A stretch of DNA of 64,000 nt from Brevibacterium oceani (GCF_013623835.1 NZ_JABKDE010000006.1:234046-298045), one strand, 5' to 3'; positions 22,499 to 31,962 are shown, counted from the stretch's first letter. Made by a program: numbers and translations. The notes: generated by a model from the sequence alone, not told the origin.

Positions 22499-23086
22499 AT
22501 GAGTTCAGTGTTCCTCTCCGGAGATCCCAAGGCCGATGCCCTCCTGACCGAAGACCGTTTCGCGCTGCTCGTCGGTATGCTGCTCGACCAGCAGGTGACG
22601 ATGGAGAGTGCTTTCGCTGGACCGGCGAAGCTCAAGGAGCGTTTGGGCCGGCTCGACGTCGAAGAGATCGCCGAGATGAATCCGGATGACTTCCTCGACA
22701 CGTTCGCTGCTACCCCGGCGGTGCACCGGTTCCCGAAATCGATGGCGGCGCGGGTGCAGAAGCTGGCTGCTGCCATCGTCGACGACTATGACGGTGAGAC
22801 CGAGAGGATTTGGACCGAGGGCGACCCCAGCGGAGCCGAGGTGCTCAAACGGTTGAAGAAGCTGCCCGGGTTCGGTGATCAGAAGGCGAAGATCTTCCTT
22901 TCGCTGCTCGGCAAGCAGTTCGGGCTCACTGCTGAGGGGTGGCGTGAAGCCGCGGGTGACTACGGCGATGAAGATGCACGACGATCCATCGCCGATGTCG
23001 TCGACGATGTCACCCTCCAGGAAGTGCGCACTTTCAAGAAGCAGCAGAAGGCTGCGGCGAAGGCTGCCAAGGCGGCAAAGAAGTAG
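22499..23086 (+). CDS. HhH-GPD-type base-excision repair protein
   Basis: A 195-residue protein of a conserved actinobacterial HhH-GPD family. The N-terminal FALLVGMLLDQQVTMESAFA resembles the first helices of endonuclease III/AlkA-type glycosylases, and LKKLPGFGDQKAKIFLSLLG (about residues 119-138) is a helix-hairpin-helix. The usual catalytic Asp position is not obvious and no Fe-S cluster cysteines are present, so glycosylase activity is not proven. The C-terminus is Lys/Ala rich (KKQQKAAAKAAKAAKK), likely for DNA contact. The ATG has GGAG very close (22493-22496) and a -10-like GAGGAT (22487-22492). Confidence 0.85.
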   Translation: MSSVFLSGDPKADALLTEDRFALLVGMLLDQQVTMESAFAGPAKLKERLGRLDVEEIAEMNPDDFLDTFAATPAVHRFPKSMAARVQKLAAAIVDDYDGETERIWTEGDPSGAEVLKRLKKLPGFGDQKAKIFLSLLGKQFGLTAEGWREAAGDYGDEDARRSIADVVDDVTLQEVRTFKKQQKAAAKAAKAAKK

Positions 23087-23219
23087 GACGCTCACTCCCG
23101 CGTGAGTTATCCACAGATTCCTTTTCGCCTGTTCTAAAACACGCTCTAGTCGAATAATGTAGGGATTCCGGGTGCTGAGCGAGGGCTCGCACCGCAGTTG
23201 CAGACCACAGAGGCGTGGA

Positions 23220-23861
23220 ATGAGAACTGGACCGTCCCGACACATTCGTCGACCTGGCTTCATTGCTGTTGCACTTTTCGCCGCCCTATCGCTGGCTTCC
23301 TTGGCGGGCTGTGGTGACAATTCACCTGTTGCTGCGCCGACAGCGACCCTGCCGGAACAGGCGCCCGACTATGATTCCACCGATACCGGCACCGAGGTGG
23401 ACATCCCCGACTACGAGACCGACCTTGATCTTTCGGCTGAAGAGAAAGAAGCGGTGGACGGCGCGTTAGAGGCGTTTGTCGGGTACATCGAAACCATCAA
23501 TCGAGTGTTTTCATCCGGCGGTGAAGATACCAATGATGACGACAAGTTTGCTCACGGGGACTCGCTTCAAGCTCTTCGAGAGAGCGCGAACGACCTGAAG
23601 ACAGAACGCCAATACATGGCCGGAGAATACGACTTCTACGACGTACGGATTCATGAAGTACAGCTAGATTCAGAATCGCCCGAACAACGAAGCGTTCAGA
23701 TTCTTTACTGCTCTCACGATTCCGACCACGCAGTTGTGGACGTTGGTGCGACTATGCCTAGCCAAAAGAAACGGAGCCTGACGATTCTGCAGACTGCCAC
23801 TTTAAAGGATGGCGACTGGAAGATCTCCAACCAAGAGCTTTGGAGCAAAAAGTGCGAGTAA
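23220..23861 (+). CDS. Putative secreted lipoprotein, unknown function
   Basis: A 213-residue protein with a basic N-region, a hydrophobic stretch and lipobox LAGC near residues 26-29, so it should be anchored outside the membrane. The mature part is acidic with repeated Asp/Tyr (TEVDIPDYETDLDLSAEEKE), then a helical section and a beta-rich C-terminal half that could be an NTF2-like fold, as in several actinobacterial lipoproteins. I cannot name a family with confidence. Base composition is clearly lower in GC than neighbouring genes. The next gene starts inside its last codons, indicating coupled expression. Confidence 0.75.
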   Translation: MRTGPSRHIRRPGFIAVALFAALSLASLAGCGDNSPVAAPTATLPEQAPDYDSTDTGTEVDIPDYETDLDLSAEEKEAVDGALEAFVGYIETINRVFSSGGEDTNDDDKFAHGDSLQALRESANDLKTERQYMAGEYDFYDVRIHEVQLDSESPEQRSVQILYCSHDSDHAVVDVGATMPSQKKRSLTILQTATLKDGDWKISNQELWSKKCE

Positions 23862-24739
23862 GCGGGCGCGTCCTCCCACTATCGCTCCTCATTGTATTCG
23901 CGATGTGCTTTCTCAATCTTCCAGCAAATGCAACGAACGGCCCTGCGTGCAGCTCGCTTCAAGAACGTGCGTGCAACGTAGTCAAACCACCCGCTCCCGC
24001 TCCCCCGCCTGGCGGAGGAGGCGGTGGCTCCGGCGGAGGCGGCAATGATGGCGGTGGCTCCGGCGGAGGAGGCAATGGCGGCGGCGGAGGCCGTGGCGGA
24101 TCCGGCGGCTCCGGAGGTGGAGGAGGCTCCGGCAGCGGCGGAGGTGCCGAGCTCCCCGATTGCAGCTACGAAGAAATGGGACACATCTGCGCCAGCCTGC
24201 CCGGTCCAGGTGGAGGCGGCGGAGGTGGAGGTGGACCGGCCGCCCCAGTCCGCCCGGATCCCCCGACTCGCATTCCGGAGTCGCAGTTCCAAACCTTTGA
24301 TATCCCGGCCCCGACGATCTACGCATGGCCGAAGGATTGGGCAGTCGTCGGCAAACCTGCCGCGTTCTGGACGAACACCGAGGTCAGTTATATCGACATG
24401 ACGCTACTGACCTACGCGGTGACCGTGAAGGTCACCCCGGAGAAGTTCCATTGGGACTTCGGTGACGAGACAGGCAAGACCACCACAACGAAAGGTGCAA
24501 AACCGCGACCCGGTGGTGCCCCGCAGATCGGACACGAATACCAGAAATCCGGGAAGGTCTCGGTATCGATGACCGCAACTTTCAGCGGTGAGTTCTCCGT
24601 CGACGGCGGACCATGGCTGCCGATCGACGGCTTCGCCCACGTCGCCAGCAACGACATTGCCATCGACGTCTACCGCTACCACCGGTATCTCGTTGACGAA
24701 GATTGCTACTCCGACCCTCGCGGACCTGACTGCACCTGA
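23852..24739 (+). CDS. Secreted protein with Gly-rich linker and PKD-like domain
   Basis: About 295 residues. A signal peptide (VLPLSLLIVFAMCFLNLPANA) leads to a short Cys-containing N-domain (two Cys), then a low-complexity linker of roughly 50 residues made almost only of Gly and Ser, a small DCSYEEMGHIC element, another poly-Gly run, and a C-terminal domain of about 160 residues. In that domain FHWDFGDETGKT followed by IGHEYQKSGKVSVSMTATFS is the PKD signature (WDFGDG...HxYxxxGxYxVxL). The GTG at 23852 has GGAG at 23842-23845; a TTG at 23840 is an alternative. It overlaps the lipoprotein gene, so the two are probably a surface pair. Binding of an extracellular ligand is inferred only. Confidence 0.78.
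   Translation: MRVSGRVLPLSLLIVFAMCFLNLPANATNGPACSSLQERACNVVKPPAPAPPPGGGGGGSGGGGNDGGGSGGGGNGGGGGRGGSGGSGGGGGSGSGGGAELPDCSYEEMGHICASLPGPGGGGGGGGGPAAPVRPDPPTRIPESQFQTFDIPAPTIYAWPKDWAVVGKPAAFWTNTEVSYIDMTLLTYAVTVKVTPEKFHWDFGDETGKTTTTKGAKPRPGGAPQIGHEYQKSGKVSVSMTATFSGEFSVDGGPWLPIDGFAHVASNDIAIDVYRYHRYLVDEDCYSDPRGPDCT
24021..24080. repeat. 30-bp tandem repeat within the Gly-rich linker
   Basis: Copies 24021-24050 and 24051-24080 share the core GCGGTGGCTCCGGCGGAGG followed by GGCAATG, and differ at only a few positions. Both encode Gly/Ser/Asn decapeptides, so the linker length can change by unit slippage without frameshift. Confidence 0.85.
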
Positions 24740-24758
24740 CCGCCTGAACAGTGACGGC

Positions 24759-26267
24759 TCAGCCGCGCACCCGCGATTTCGGCCGTTCGAAGAACAGAAC
24801 TGCGACGAAACCGATGATGATGAGAGCCGCGGGCACCCACAACGACTGTCCCATCGCGTGAGCGAATCCCGAGGCGATCGCCTCAGGCATTCCTGCCGAC
24901 GCGGCTCCCGCACCGTCGGCGGACGACCCCGCCCCCGCCTCGGCGCCGGCACCGCCGACCGAACCCGTCGACGAACCGATATTCGCGGCCAAGCGCGACT
25001 CCATCGCCACGGCTATCGCCGCGCTGCCGAGCACCGCCCCGACCTGCCGAACCGTGTTGTACACGCCCGACCCGGCCCCTGCATGGTGCAGCGGAAGGTT
25101 CCTGGTCGCCGTCGAGCTGATCGGAGCCCACATGAATCCGTTCGCCACGCCCAACAACAGAAGCGGCGGAATGATGGCCCACAGCGATGTGTGTGCGTCG
25201 AGGATCGACCCCAGCCAGAACAGAGCGATCGAGAACGATCCCAGTCCGATTCCGGCCAGGATTCGCGGGTTGCCGTGATCGACGAGGCGACCGACGAACG
25301 GGGCGAGCAGACCTGAGAGGATCGCCATCGGAGCCATCAGCAGAGCCGATTGCGTCGGCGTGTATCCGAGCACGGTCTGTGCCCACAGCATGAGCGGGAA
25401 CGCCATCGCTGTGATGCCGAATCCGACCGTGGTCATGGCGATCGCCGCGAGCGTGAAGTTCCGATCCTTGAACAGCGAGAGTGGGACGAGCACCTCGGAG
25501 GTGTTGACCTTCTGCCACAGGACGAAGCCGATGAGGAACACGACTCCCCCGCCGATGACGAACGGTACGGTCACCGGCCCGATGAGCGGACCCCAATCGA
25601 CGCCATGCGCCTGCTGGATGCCGTAGACGAGCAGGAACATGCCACACGCCGACAGCACCACGCCGAACCAGTCGAACCGGTGCGGATGCGTCTGCAGTCT
25701 CGGCACCAGCCACACGGCCATGACGAAGGCGATGATTCCGACGGGAACGTTGATGAAGAAGATCCACTCCCAGCCGAACGCGTCGACGAGCACTCCGCCG
25801 AGGATGGGGCCGACCAGGGTGGCGATGCCGGCGACGGCGCCCCACATGCCCATCGCCGCACCGCGACGATCGGGCGGGAAGATCCGAGTGATCACCGCCA
25901 TCGTCTGCGGCGTCATCGATGCGGCACCGATGCCTTGGACGACTCGAGCGAGAATGAGGACTCCGACGCTCGTGGTCAGACCGCACCACAGCGAGCTCAG
26001 GGTGAAGATGACGAGTCCGACCAGATAGACCCGTTTGGGTCCGAATCGGTCACCGAGGCGGCCGGTGATGAGCAGCGGCACCACGTAGGCGAGCAGATAC
26101 GCCGACGTCACCCAGATGACGGAGTTGATGTCCGCATCGAGGGAGTCCATGATGTCGCGGATGGCGACGGACACGATCGTCGAATCGACGAGGATCATGA
26201 AGAAACCGAGGCAGAGGGCCCACAGTGCTCGCCAGGGGTTACCCACGGCATTCGTTTCAGTGCTCAT
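24759..26267 (-). CDS. MFS drug:proton antiporter, DHA2 (14-TMS) family
   Basis: Multidrug efflux-type transporter of 502 residues with about 14 predicted membrane helices. The motif-A block GRLGDRFGPKRVYLVGLVIF (about residues 72-91), helix 1 FMILVDSTIVSVAI and motif C-like GPILGGVLVDAFGWEWIFFI are the EmrB/QacA family landmarks. The C-terminal tail before the last helix is Ala/Gly rich. The start at 26267 (MSTETNAV) precedes the first conserved helix by about ten residues. The substrate is unknown. It is divergent from the flavin monooxygenase gene. Confidence 0.93.
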   Translation of the reverse strand: MSTETNAVGNPWRALWALCLGFFMILVDSTIVSVAIRDIMDSLDADINSVIWVTSAYLLAYVVPLLITGRLGDRFGPKRVYLVGLVIFTLSSLWCGLTTSVGVLILARVVQGIGAASMTPQTMAVITRIFPPDRRGAAMGMWGAVAGIATLVGPILGGVLVDAFGWEWIFFINVPVGIIAFVMAVWLVPRLQTHPHRFDWFGVVLSACGMFLLVYGIQQAHGVDWGPLIGPVTVPFVIGGGVVFLIGFVLWQKVNTSEVLVPLSLFKDRNFTLAAIAMTTVGFGITAMAFPLMLWAQTVLGYTPTQSALLMAPMAILSGLLAPFVGRLVDHGNPRILAGIGLGSFSIALFWLGSILDAHTSLWAIIPPLLLLGVANGFMWAPISSTATRNLPLHHAGAGSGVYNTVRQVGAVLGSAAIAVAMESRLAANIGSSTGSVGGAGAEAGAGSSADGAGAASAGMPEAIASGFAHAMGQSLWVPAALIIIGFVAVLFFERPKSRVRG

Positions 26268-26432
26268 CGGTTCATCATTGCCCTCCCCGCCTCCACGGTC
26301 AATCCGAGCCGTCTCACTGGTCAATCGGACCGACACCGCAGAGACGAGTGTGACCGATTCGGACGGCAGACCCGTGCATCACCTTCGTCGACACAGTCAC
26401 CGCCGTCGATGCGGACCTGGGACAATGGGGTC

Positions 26433-27659
26433 ATGGTGTGCCGAATCAACGAGCTCCTCGTCGACTCCCACTGGTCCGTCGTCATCATCGGTGCCGGTCA
26501 GGCGGGTCTGTCCGCAGCGCACTATCTGTGGCGCGACGGCATGGTCCCCGGGAGGGACTTCGTCGTCCTCGACGCCGGAGACGGACCCGGCGGTGCATGG
26601 CGCGAGCGGTGGGATTCTCTGACATTGGGCAGGACGAATCACGTCGCCGATCTGCCAGGCTTCCCTCTCGGCCGCCCGGATCCGAATGTGCCCGCCTCGC
26701 AGGTCGTCTCCGACTACTATTCGCGCTTCGAACGTGAACTCGAGCTCTGCGTCGTCCGTCCCGCCGAGGTGTCCAACGTGACTTCGCAGGAGCGCGGGTC
26801 CGGCCGACTCGACATCGTCGCCGACATCGACGGTGAGCGGGTGAAGCTGTCGACCGACTTCCTCATCAACGCCACCGGCACGTGGACCCAGCCCTATGTG
26901 CCTTTCATCCCGGGAATCGCCGATTTCGAAGGACACCAGCTGCACACAGCGAACTTCCGCGACGTCGAGGATTTCCGGGGACTGCGCACACTCGTCGTCG
27001 GCGGCGGCATCTCCGCCACCCAGTTCCTCCTCCAGCTCGCCGAGGTCACCGACACCCTCTGGGCCACACGCCGTCCCCCGAATTTCACCGCCCGAGAATT
27101 CGACGGCCAGTGGGGGCTCGAGGTGGAGCGGGCCGTACGTGAGCGCACCCTCTCCGGCCGCGCCCCCGCCAGCGTCGTCCGCACCACCGGGCTGCCCATC
27201 CGCAGCGAATTCCGTGACGGCGTCGAGTCCGGTGTACTCGTCTCCCGCGGCATGTTCGACCGCGTCCTCCCCCACGGTGTGCACTTCCCCGGCACGGGCG
27301 AGACTGCGACGACGACTGCCGAAGGATTGGGACCCTCGGCAAGTGATCATCTCGCCCTGCCGCAATCGTGGGCGCCGTATAAGACCGAGCAGGTCGAGGA
27401 CATCGACGTGATCTTCTGGAACACAGGATTCCGTGCCGCCCTCAAACATCTTGCCCCACTCCACCTGCGCACCCCCGACGGCGGAATCTCCATGGCCACC
27501 GAGGTGGCTGTCAAGGACGATCCCCGCATCTTCCTCGTCGGCTACGGTTCCGCCAGTTCCACCGTGGGTGCCACCCGGGCAGGCCGCATCGCCGCGCGGG
27601 AACTGCTCAAACGCATGGGCAGCCCACGTCAGCGCAGATCCGGGGCCTTGAGTTCCTGA
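26433..27659 (+). CDS. FAD/NADPH-dependent monooxygenase (flavin-containing monooxygenase-like)
   Basis: A 408-residue flavoprotein. FAD-binding Rossmann motif VVIIGAGQAGLSAA (about residues 16-29), the second nucleotide motif TLVVGGGISATQF (about residues 187-199), and the ATG-like FLINATGTWTQPYVP place it with flavin-containing monooxygenases and CzcO-type oxidoreductases. The substrate is unknown. The ATG at 26433 follows a GACAAT -10-like hexamer six bases upstream and lacks a ribosome-binding site, so the message may be leaderless. The 3' end overlaps the converging lipoprotein gene by 31 bases. Confidence 0.86.
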   Translation: MVCRINELLVDSHWSVVIIGAGQAGLSAAHYLWRDGMVPGRDFVVLDAGDGPGGAWRERWDSLTLGRTNHVADLPGFPLGRPDPNVPASQVVSDYYSRFERELELCVVRPAEVSNVTSQERGSGRLDIVADIDGERVKLSTDFLINATGTWTQPYVPFIPGIADFEGHQLHTANFRDVEDFRGLRTLVVGGGISATQFLLQLAEVTDTLWATRRPPNFTAREFDGQWGLEVERAVRERTLSGRAPASVVRTTGLPIRSEFRDGVESGVLVSRGMFDRVLPHGVHFPGTGETATTTAEGLGPSASDHLALPQSWAPYKTEQVEDIDVIFWNTGFRAALKHLAPLHLRTPDGGISMATEVAVKDDPRIFLVGYGSASSTVGATRAGRIAARELLKRMGSPRQRRSGALSS

Positions 27660-28297
27660 CCGTCGAGGCGGACGGTCGGCAGCATCTGCCTGAACTCCTC
27701 GTCGGCCGTCTCATCATCGGCCGGTGCGAGCATGTCGACGCTGACCTTGAACAGTCGGCCGTCGACGGAGATCCCGGCGACGACACCGAACATCACCGAT
27801 GCCTCGTTCTCGACTGCACGCATGTCCTCGGGAGCGAGTGTGCCGTAGACCGTCCAATACTCTCCCCCGTCAAGGGAGCCCGAGGCTTCGCTGATCTTGG
27901 TCGAGCCAGAGGTGCTGAACATCCGTTCGCGAGCCTTGTCCATGAGCTCCTGAACCGATTCGTCATCCTCATCGAGGCAGTTGACCGTGACGATCGCGTC
28001 CGTGTCGGTCTCAAAGAGCCAGTAACCGTCATACCCTGCTCCATCCGACCAGTCCGCACCGATCGCCAGGCTCACTTCGACCGGACACGAACTGCCGAGA
28101 TCGACCGTGGTCTCGGTCATGCCCTGTGGAACGGTCGGACCCGTCGGGCTCGGCGACCGGCTCTCCGAACTGTCGCTGATGCCGACTCCGGCCGGTTTCG
28201 ATCCGGCCTCATCGGAGCTGCTGACCCGCAGCGCCGAGCATCCTCCGAGCAGCAGACTCACGGCCACCACGCCCACCAGGAGCAGTCTCTTCTTCAT
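27629..28297 (-). CDS. Lipoprotein of unknown function
   Basis: A 222-residue protein. The N-terminus MKKRLLLVGVVAVSLLLGGC is a textbook lipoprotein signal peptide with the lipobox cysteine at residue 20, followed by a Ser/Pro-rich tether (about residues 25-58). The mature domain (about residues 60-215) has alternating strands and two cysteines (SSCPVEV and VNCLDED). No family was recognised. AAGG precedes the ATG. It converges on and overlaps the monooxygenase gene. Confidence 0.78.
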   Translation of the reverse strand: MKKRLLLVGVVAVSLLLGGCSALRVSSSDEAGSKPAGVGISDSSESRSPSPTGPTVPQGMTETTVDLGSSCPVEVSLAIGADWSDGAGYDGYWLFETDTDAIVTVNCLDEDDESVQELMDKARERMFSTSGSTKISEASGSLDGGEYWTVYGTLAPEDMRAVENEASVMFGVVAGISVDGRLFKVSVDMLAPADDETADEEFRQMLPTVRLDGQELKAPDLR

Positions 28298-28397
28298 CGT
28301 CAGCCTTCACTCGCTCGGACGGTTGCCATCATCGTACCCATTTCCAGGGCGCACCCATGCTCTGGCGCAACCGATTCCAGCGGCTTAGCCTGGTGTC

Positions 28398-29114
28398 ATG
28401 ACTGAACTCCCGCTCTTCGACGACTCCGCCATCGACCGTGTGCTCTGCGTCGTCGCCCACCCTGACGACATGGAGTACGGCGGCTCGGCCGCGGTTGCGA
28501 AATGGACCGACGAGGGCAAGGAGGTCGCTTACCTTCTCGTCACCCGAGGTGAGGCCGGGATCCGAGGCATGCCTCCGGAAGAGGTCGCGCCGCTGCGAGC
28601 CGGAGAGCAGCGACACGCCTGCACCATCGTCGGCGTCGACGACCTCGAGATCCTCGACTGCCCTGACGGACTGGTCGAACCCACGCATGAGCTGCGTCGG
28701 GCCATTGCGAGGAAGATCCGCGAATCCCGTCCCCAGGCCGTCGTCGTGACGAACTTCGATCTCAACACCAACTGGGGACTCAACCACGTCGACCACCGCA
28801 ATGTCGGTGTCGCCGCCGTCGATGCGATCCGTGATGCCGACAATCCGTGGCTCTTCACCGAACTCAAGGACGAGGGGCTCGAGGCGTGGAAGGCGGACCG
28901 TCTGCTCATCAACGGCGCCGAACCGACACATGCGGTGGCGTTGAGCGCCGAACACGTCGACCGGGGCGTTCGCTCGCTCGAAGCACACACGGTCTATCTC
29001 GACGCTCTCGGCGATCATCCCGCGCCGAACGAGATGATCCCGTCGATCGCGGCGTCCGGAGGGGAGCTTGCAGGCATCGATTACGCACTGCCGATCAGAG
29101 TCGTGGACATGTGA
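28398..29114 (+). CDS. PIG-L/LmbE-family deacetylase
   Basis: Zinc N-acetyl-hydrolase of the PIG-L family, 238 residues. The metal-binding signature VVAHPDDMEYGG (about residues 15-26) contains the His and catalytic Asp pair, and NHVDHRNVGVAAVD supplies the third ligand (about residue 135). Family members deacetylate GlcNAc-inositol or bacillithiol/mycothiol conjugates, so a role in mycothiol metabolism or conjugate cleavage (MshB/Mca-like) is possible. It is shorter than typical Mca. TAGCCT at 28386-28391 lies six bases before the ATG, a leaderless-type promoter. A strong hairpin follows the stop codon. Confidence 0.9.
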   Translation: MTELPLFDDSAIDRVLCVVAHPDDMEYGGSAAVAKWTDEGKEVAYLLVTRGEAGIRGMPPEEVAPLRAGEQRHACTIVGVDDLEILDCPDGLVEPTHELRRAIARKIRESRPQAVVVTNFDLNTNWGLNHVDHRNVGVAAVDAIRDADNPWLFTELKDEGLEAWKADRLLINGAEPTHAVALSAEHVDRGVRSLEAHTVYLDALGDHPAPNEMIPSIAASGGELAGIDYALPIRVVDM

Positions 29115-29152
29115 GAACCGGGTGGAACGCACGATTGCGTTCCACCCGGTTC
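29115..29152. terminator. Intrinsic-type hairpin between PIG-L and tpx genes
   Basis: A perfect 17-bp inverted repeat, arms 29115-29131 and 29136-29152 with a 4-nt CGAT loop, begins directly at the PIG-L stop codon. A second 8-bp hairpin follows (29160-29167 with 29175-29182). The convergent genes suggest a bidirectional terminator. U-tracts are weak, as is common in high-GC Actinobacteria. Confidence 0.88.
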
Positions 29153-29188
29153 GTCTGCCGGCCGGTCAGTCGAGGACCGGCCTGTTGA

Positions 29189-29689
29189 TCAAGCGTTCAC
29201 TGCGGCGATGGCGGCGTCGTAGTCGGGTTCGGTGGTGATCTCGTCGACGAGCTGCGTGTAGACCACGGTGCCTTTCTCGTCGAGGACGACGACGGAACGG
29301 GCCAGCAGACCGGCGAGCGGTCCGTCGACCATGGTCGTTCCGAAGTCCTTGCCGAACGAGCTGCGGAATCCCGATGCGGTGATGACGTTCTCGATGCCTT
29401 CGGCTCCGCAGAAGCGTGCCTGTGCGAACGGCAGGTCGTTGGAGACGCAGAGGACGGTGGTGTTGTCCAGACCTGCGGCGAGTTCGTTGAACTTGCGCAC
29501 CGAGGCGGCGCAGACACCCGTATCCAGGCTGGGGAAGATGTTGAGCACGACGCGCTTGCCGGCGGTGTCCTGCGAAGTCACCTCACCGAGATCGGCACCG
29601 ACGAGGCTGTAGGCCGGAGCCTGCTCGCCCTTGGCCGGCAGCTCGCCGACAGTCTTGACCGGGGATCCCTGAAATGCTGTGTTGGCCAT
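29189..29689 (-). CDS. tpx: Thiol peroxidase
   Basis: Peroxiredoxin (Tpx subfamily) that reduces hydrogen and alkyl peroxides with thioredoxin; 166 residues, standard length. The peroxidatic cysteine lies in [17 protein letters not shown] (about residue 60) and the resolving cysteine in [12 protein letters not shown] (about residue 94), the paired pattern that defines Tpx. The N-terminus [19 protein letters not shown] is also typical. It is a single gene bounded downstream by a strong terminator shared with the PIG-L gene. Confidence 0.97.
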   Translation of the reverse strand: MANTAFQGSPVKTVGELPAKGEQAPAYSLVGADLGEVTSQDTAGKRVVLNIFPSLDTGVCAASVRKFNELAAGLDNTTVLCVSNDLPFAQARFCGAEGIENVITASGFRSSFGKDFGTTMVDGPLAGLLARSVVVLDEKGTVVYTQLVDEITTEPDYDAAIAAVNA

Positions 29690-29805
29690 ACTTGACTCTC
29701 TCCTTCTTCAGAGCGGACTTGTCGTCCCCACTCTACGTGAGTCACCGCACAGGGGAACCCGACGTCCATCTCCCGTCCGTTGTCTCTGCTCTCTGTTCGA
29801 CGGTT

Positions 29806-31962
29806 TCAGCTGCGCCGGCGTCGAGCGAGGATGACCAGCGCGATTCCGAGGGCGATGGCCGCAGCAGCAATGCCGATGCTCGTGGCGATCTCGATGCCCG
29901 TACGCGGCAGATCGGAACCACCGTCGGCATCGCCGGATGCGTCCTCGGTGTTTCCGTCCTCGGCGCCGGAGCCCTCACCACCGCTGTCGGTATCGGCTGA
30001 GCTGTCGTCTGTCCCCGCACTACCTCCGCCGGCACCGTCGGCGCTGCCAGCAGCCTCGGCGCGGGTCGACCCGTCATCGGCCGCCCCGCTGCCAGCGTCC
30101 GAGCCACCCGAGGCATCCGCGGAATCGGCACCGGACGAATCCGCATCGGAATCGTCATCTCCGGGAGTCCGACTGCTCGTGACGACTCGCCAGTTCTCGT
30201 CGAAGAAGTCGGCTGGATCGACCACTTTCTGTTCTTCGACCCAATCGATGAGGGCCTGCCTCACCTCGACCTGCTCGTTGTAGACCTCGTTCAACCCATC
30301 GACAGGGTAGGCCCCTCCACCGGACTGGCGGTAGTTGTTGATGGCCAGGATGAACCGATCGTCGTCTCCGATGGCGTCGCCCTCGGCATTCGTGAGGTTC
30401 TCGATCCTCTCCCCCACGGGCTTGGACACGTTGATGTCGTAGTCGACTCCGGCCAGGGCGTCATAGTTGTAATCCGGGATCGGCGCATCGGTGGCCTCAT
30501 CGATGGCGTTGGTGCCGTCGACGGGATCGAAGTCAGCACCCTCGTCGGTCTGCTTGAAGTAGCGAGACGAATATTCGAGGTAGTCGCGCAGCTGTCCGCC
30601 GTTGATCTCAACCCCGGAGAGGGTGTTATCGAAGACATAGAGCCCGGCCACATCGCGAATGGTGATGTCTCCGGCGGGGAACTCGGCAGTGCGGCTGAAA
30701 GGTGAGGCCTGCGAAATCACCGGGAGGTCTTCATAGTCAGTGCCCTTCAGACCGTCTTCCACGGTCTGCGTCTGGACGTGCGAGATGAAGTCAAGGATTG
30801 CTGTGTCCTCGTAGTAAGAGCTCTTGGCTGACAGGGTCTCTGCCACCGAGCCGATCTTCGTGTTCACATAGTCGATGGTCTTCTGATGCTGGTCGTCGAC
30901 GAGATCCGTGATCTCCGGATCCTCGGCGACCTCACCCTGAGTCACGAGCGGATCGGCCTGCGGCTCGTCTCCGCCCCAGTCGACATGCCCCGTGTCGAGG
31001 TTGATCGGCAGGTTCACTTCGGACACCGACCGGGCCCAGTAGTTCGGTTGAGTGATGAGCACCTTGCTGCCGTCGTCTCGGGTCACGACCTGGCTGGGTT
31101 CGTTCTGATGGGTGTGCCCGGCGACGAGGACGTCGACACCGGGGACCTGCGCCACCGAGGTGCTCACGTTCTCCTGCAGCTCGTCCGGATCCCAGGTCTG
31201 TCCCTTCGGATCCTTGCCGGAGTGGGAAAGCACGACGATGACGTCGGCCCCGTTCTGCTTCATCTCCGGCACGTACCTCTTCGCAGTCACGACCGGGTCG
31301 TCGAAGTGCACCCTTCCGGACAGGTTGTTCTTATCCCAGATGCGACTACCCGGCGTCGTCACACCGAGCACTCCGACGGTGACCTCTTGACCGTCGATCT
31401 GCTTCTTGACCATGGTGTACGGATCGAGGTGGGACTCATTGTCGTCATCATCGATGACGTTGGCGCCGAGCAGCGGGAAGTCGAGCTGCTTCTCATACGC
31501 CGACAGCAGATCCAGCCCGTAGTTGAATTCGTGGTTGCCCACGACCTGGGCATCGTATTTCAGGTGGTTGTAGGTCTTCGCCAGCGGATGTGTCTCACCG
31601 GTGTCGGTGATCGGCTCCTGTTTCGCGTAATAGTAGGCCAGCGGACTTCCCTGGATGGTGTCTCCGTTGTCGACGAGCAGCACGGAATCCGCACCTTTGT
31701 CCTCACGCACGCCGTTGATGAGGGTCGAGGCCCGCGACATGCCGAGTTCCTCACCGTCCGGGTAGGGCTTGTTCGCGAAGTAGTCCCAGTTGAGGACATT
31801 GCCGTGAACATCCGTGGTCGCCAGCAGGGTCAGTTCCCCGGTGCCTGCGGCTTGCGGATCAGCGGTAGTTGCGTCCCCGAGGCCGGCAGCCGAGGCGGCT
31901 GCCGGTCCGGCGATGATGAGAGTGAGGGCGAGAGTCGATGTGGCGAAGGCGCGCAGACGCAT
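29806..31962 (-). CDS. Surface-anchored bifunctional 2',3'-cyclic nucleotide phosphodiesterase / 5'-nucleotidase
   Basis: Cell-wall enzyme of 718 residues. A signal peptide (LALTLIIAGPAAASAAG) is followed by a calcineurin-like metallophosphatase domain (about residues 42-360) with metal motifs TTDVHGNVLNWDY, VDNGDTIQGS, VVGNHEFNYG and LVAGHTHQNEP, then a 5'-nucleotidase C-terminal domain (about residues 380-590, containing NNYRQSGGGAYPV). A long acidic Ser/Gly/Asp stalk leads to the sortase signal LPRTG, a hydrophobic helix and RRRRS. It should hydrolyse extracellular nucleotides for phosphate and nucleoside uptake. GGAG precedes the ATG with five-base spacing. Confidence 0.94.
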   Translation of the reverse strand: MRLRAFATSTLALTLIIAGPAAASAAGLGDATTADPQAAGTGELTLLATTDVHGNVLNWDYFANKPYPDGEELGMSRASTLINGVREDKGADSVLLVDNGDTIQGSPLAYYYAKQEPITDTGETHPLAKTYNHLKYDAQVVGNHEFNYGLDLLSAYEKQLDFPLLGANVIDDDDNESHLDPYTMVKKQIDGQEVTVGVLGVTTPGSRIWDKNNLSGRVHFDDPVVTAKRYVPEMKQNGADVIVVLSHSGKDPKGQTWDPDELQENVSTSVAQVPGVDVLVAGHTHQNEPSQVVTRDDGSKVLITQPNYWARSVSEVNLPINLDTGHVDWGGDEPQADPLVTQGEVAEDPEITDLVDDQHQKTIDYVNTKIGSVAETLSAKSSYYEDTAILDFISHVQTQTVEDGLKGTDYEDLPVISQASPFSRTAEFPAGDITIRDVAGLYVFDNTLSGVEINGGQLRDYLEYSSRYFKQTDEGADFDPVDGTNAIDEATDAPIPDYNYDALAGVDYDINVSKPVGERIENLTNAEGDAIGDDDRFILAINNYRQSGGGAYPVDGLNEVYNEQVEVRQALIDWVEEQKVVDPADFFDENWRVVTSSRTPGDDDSDADSSGADSADASGGSDAGSGAADDGSTRAEAAGSADGAGGGSAGTDDSSADTDSGGEGSGAEDGNTEDASGDADGGSDLPRTGIEIATSIGIAAAAIALGIALVILARRRRS

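Noticed and set aside
25350..26432. Long upstream extension of the monooxygenase frame
   Set aside because: The extension runs antisense to the MFS gene; the FAD motif begins directly after the ATG at 26433 and a -10-like hexamer fits there.
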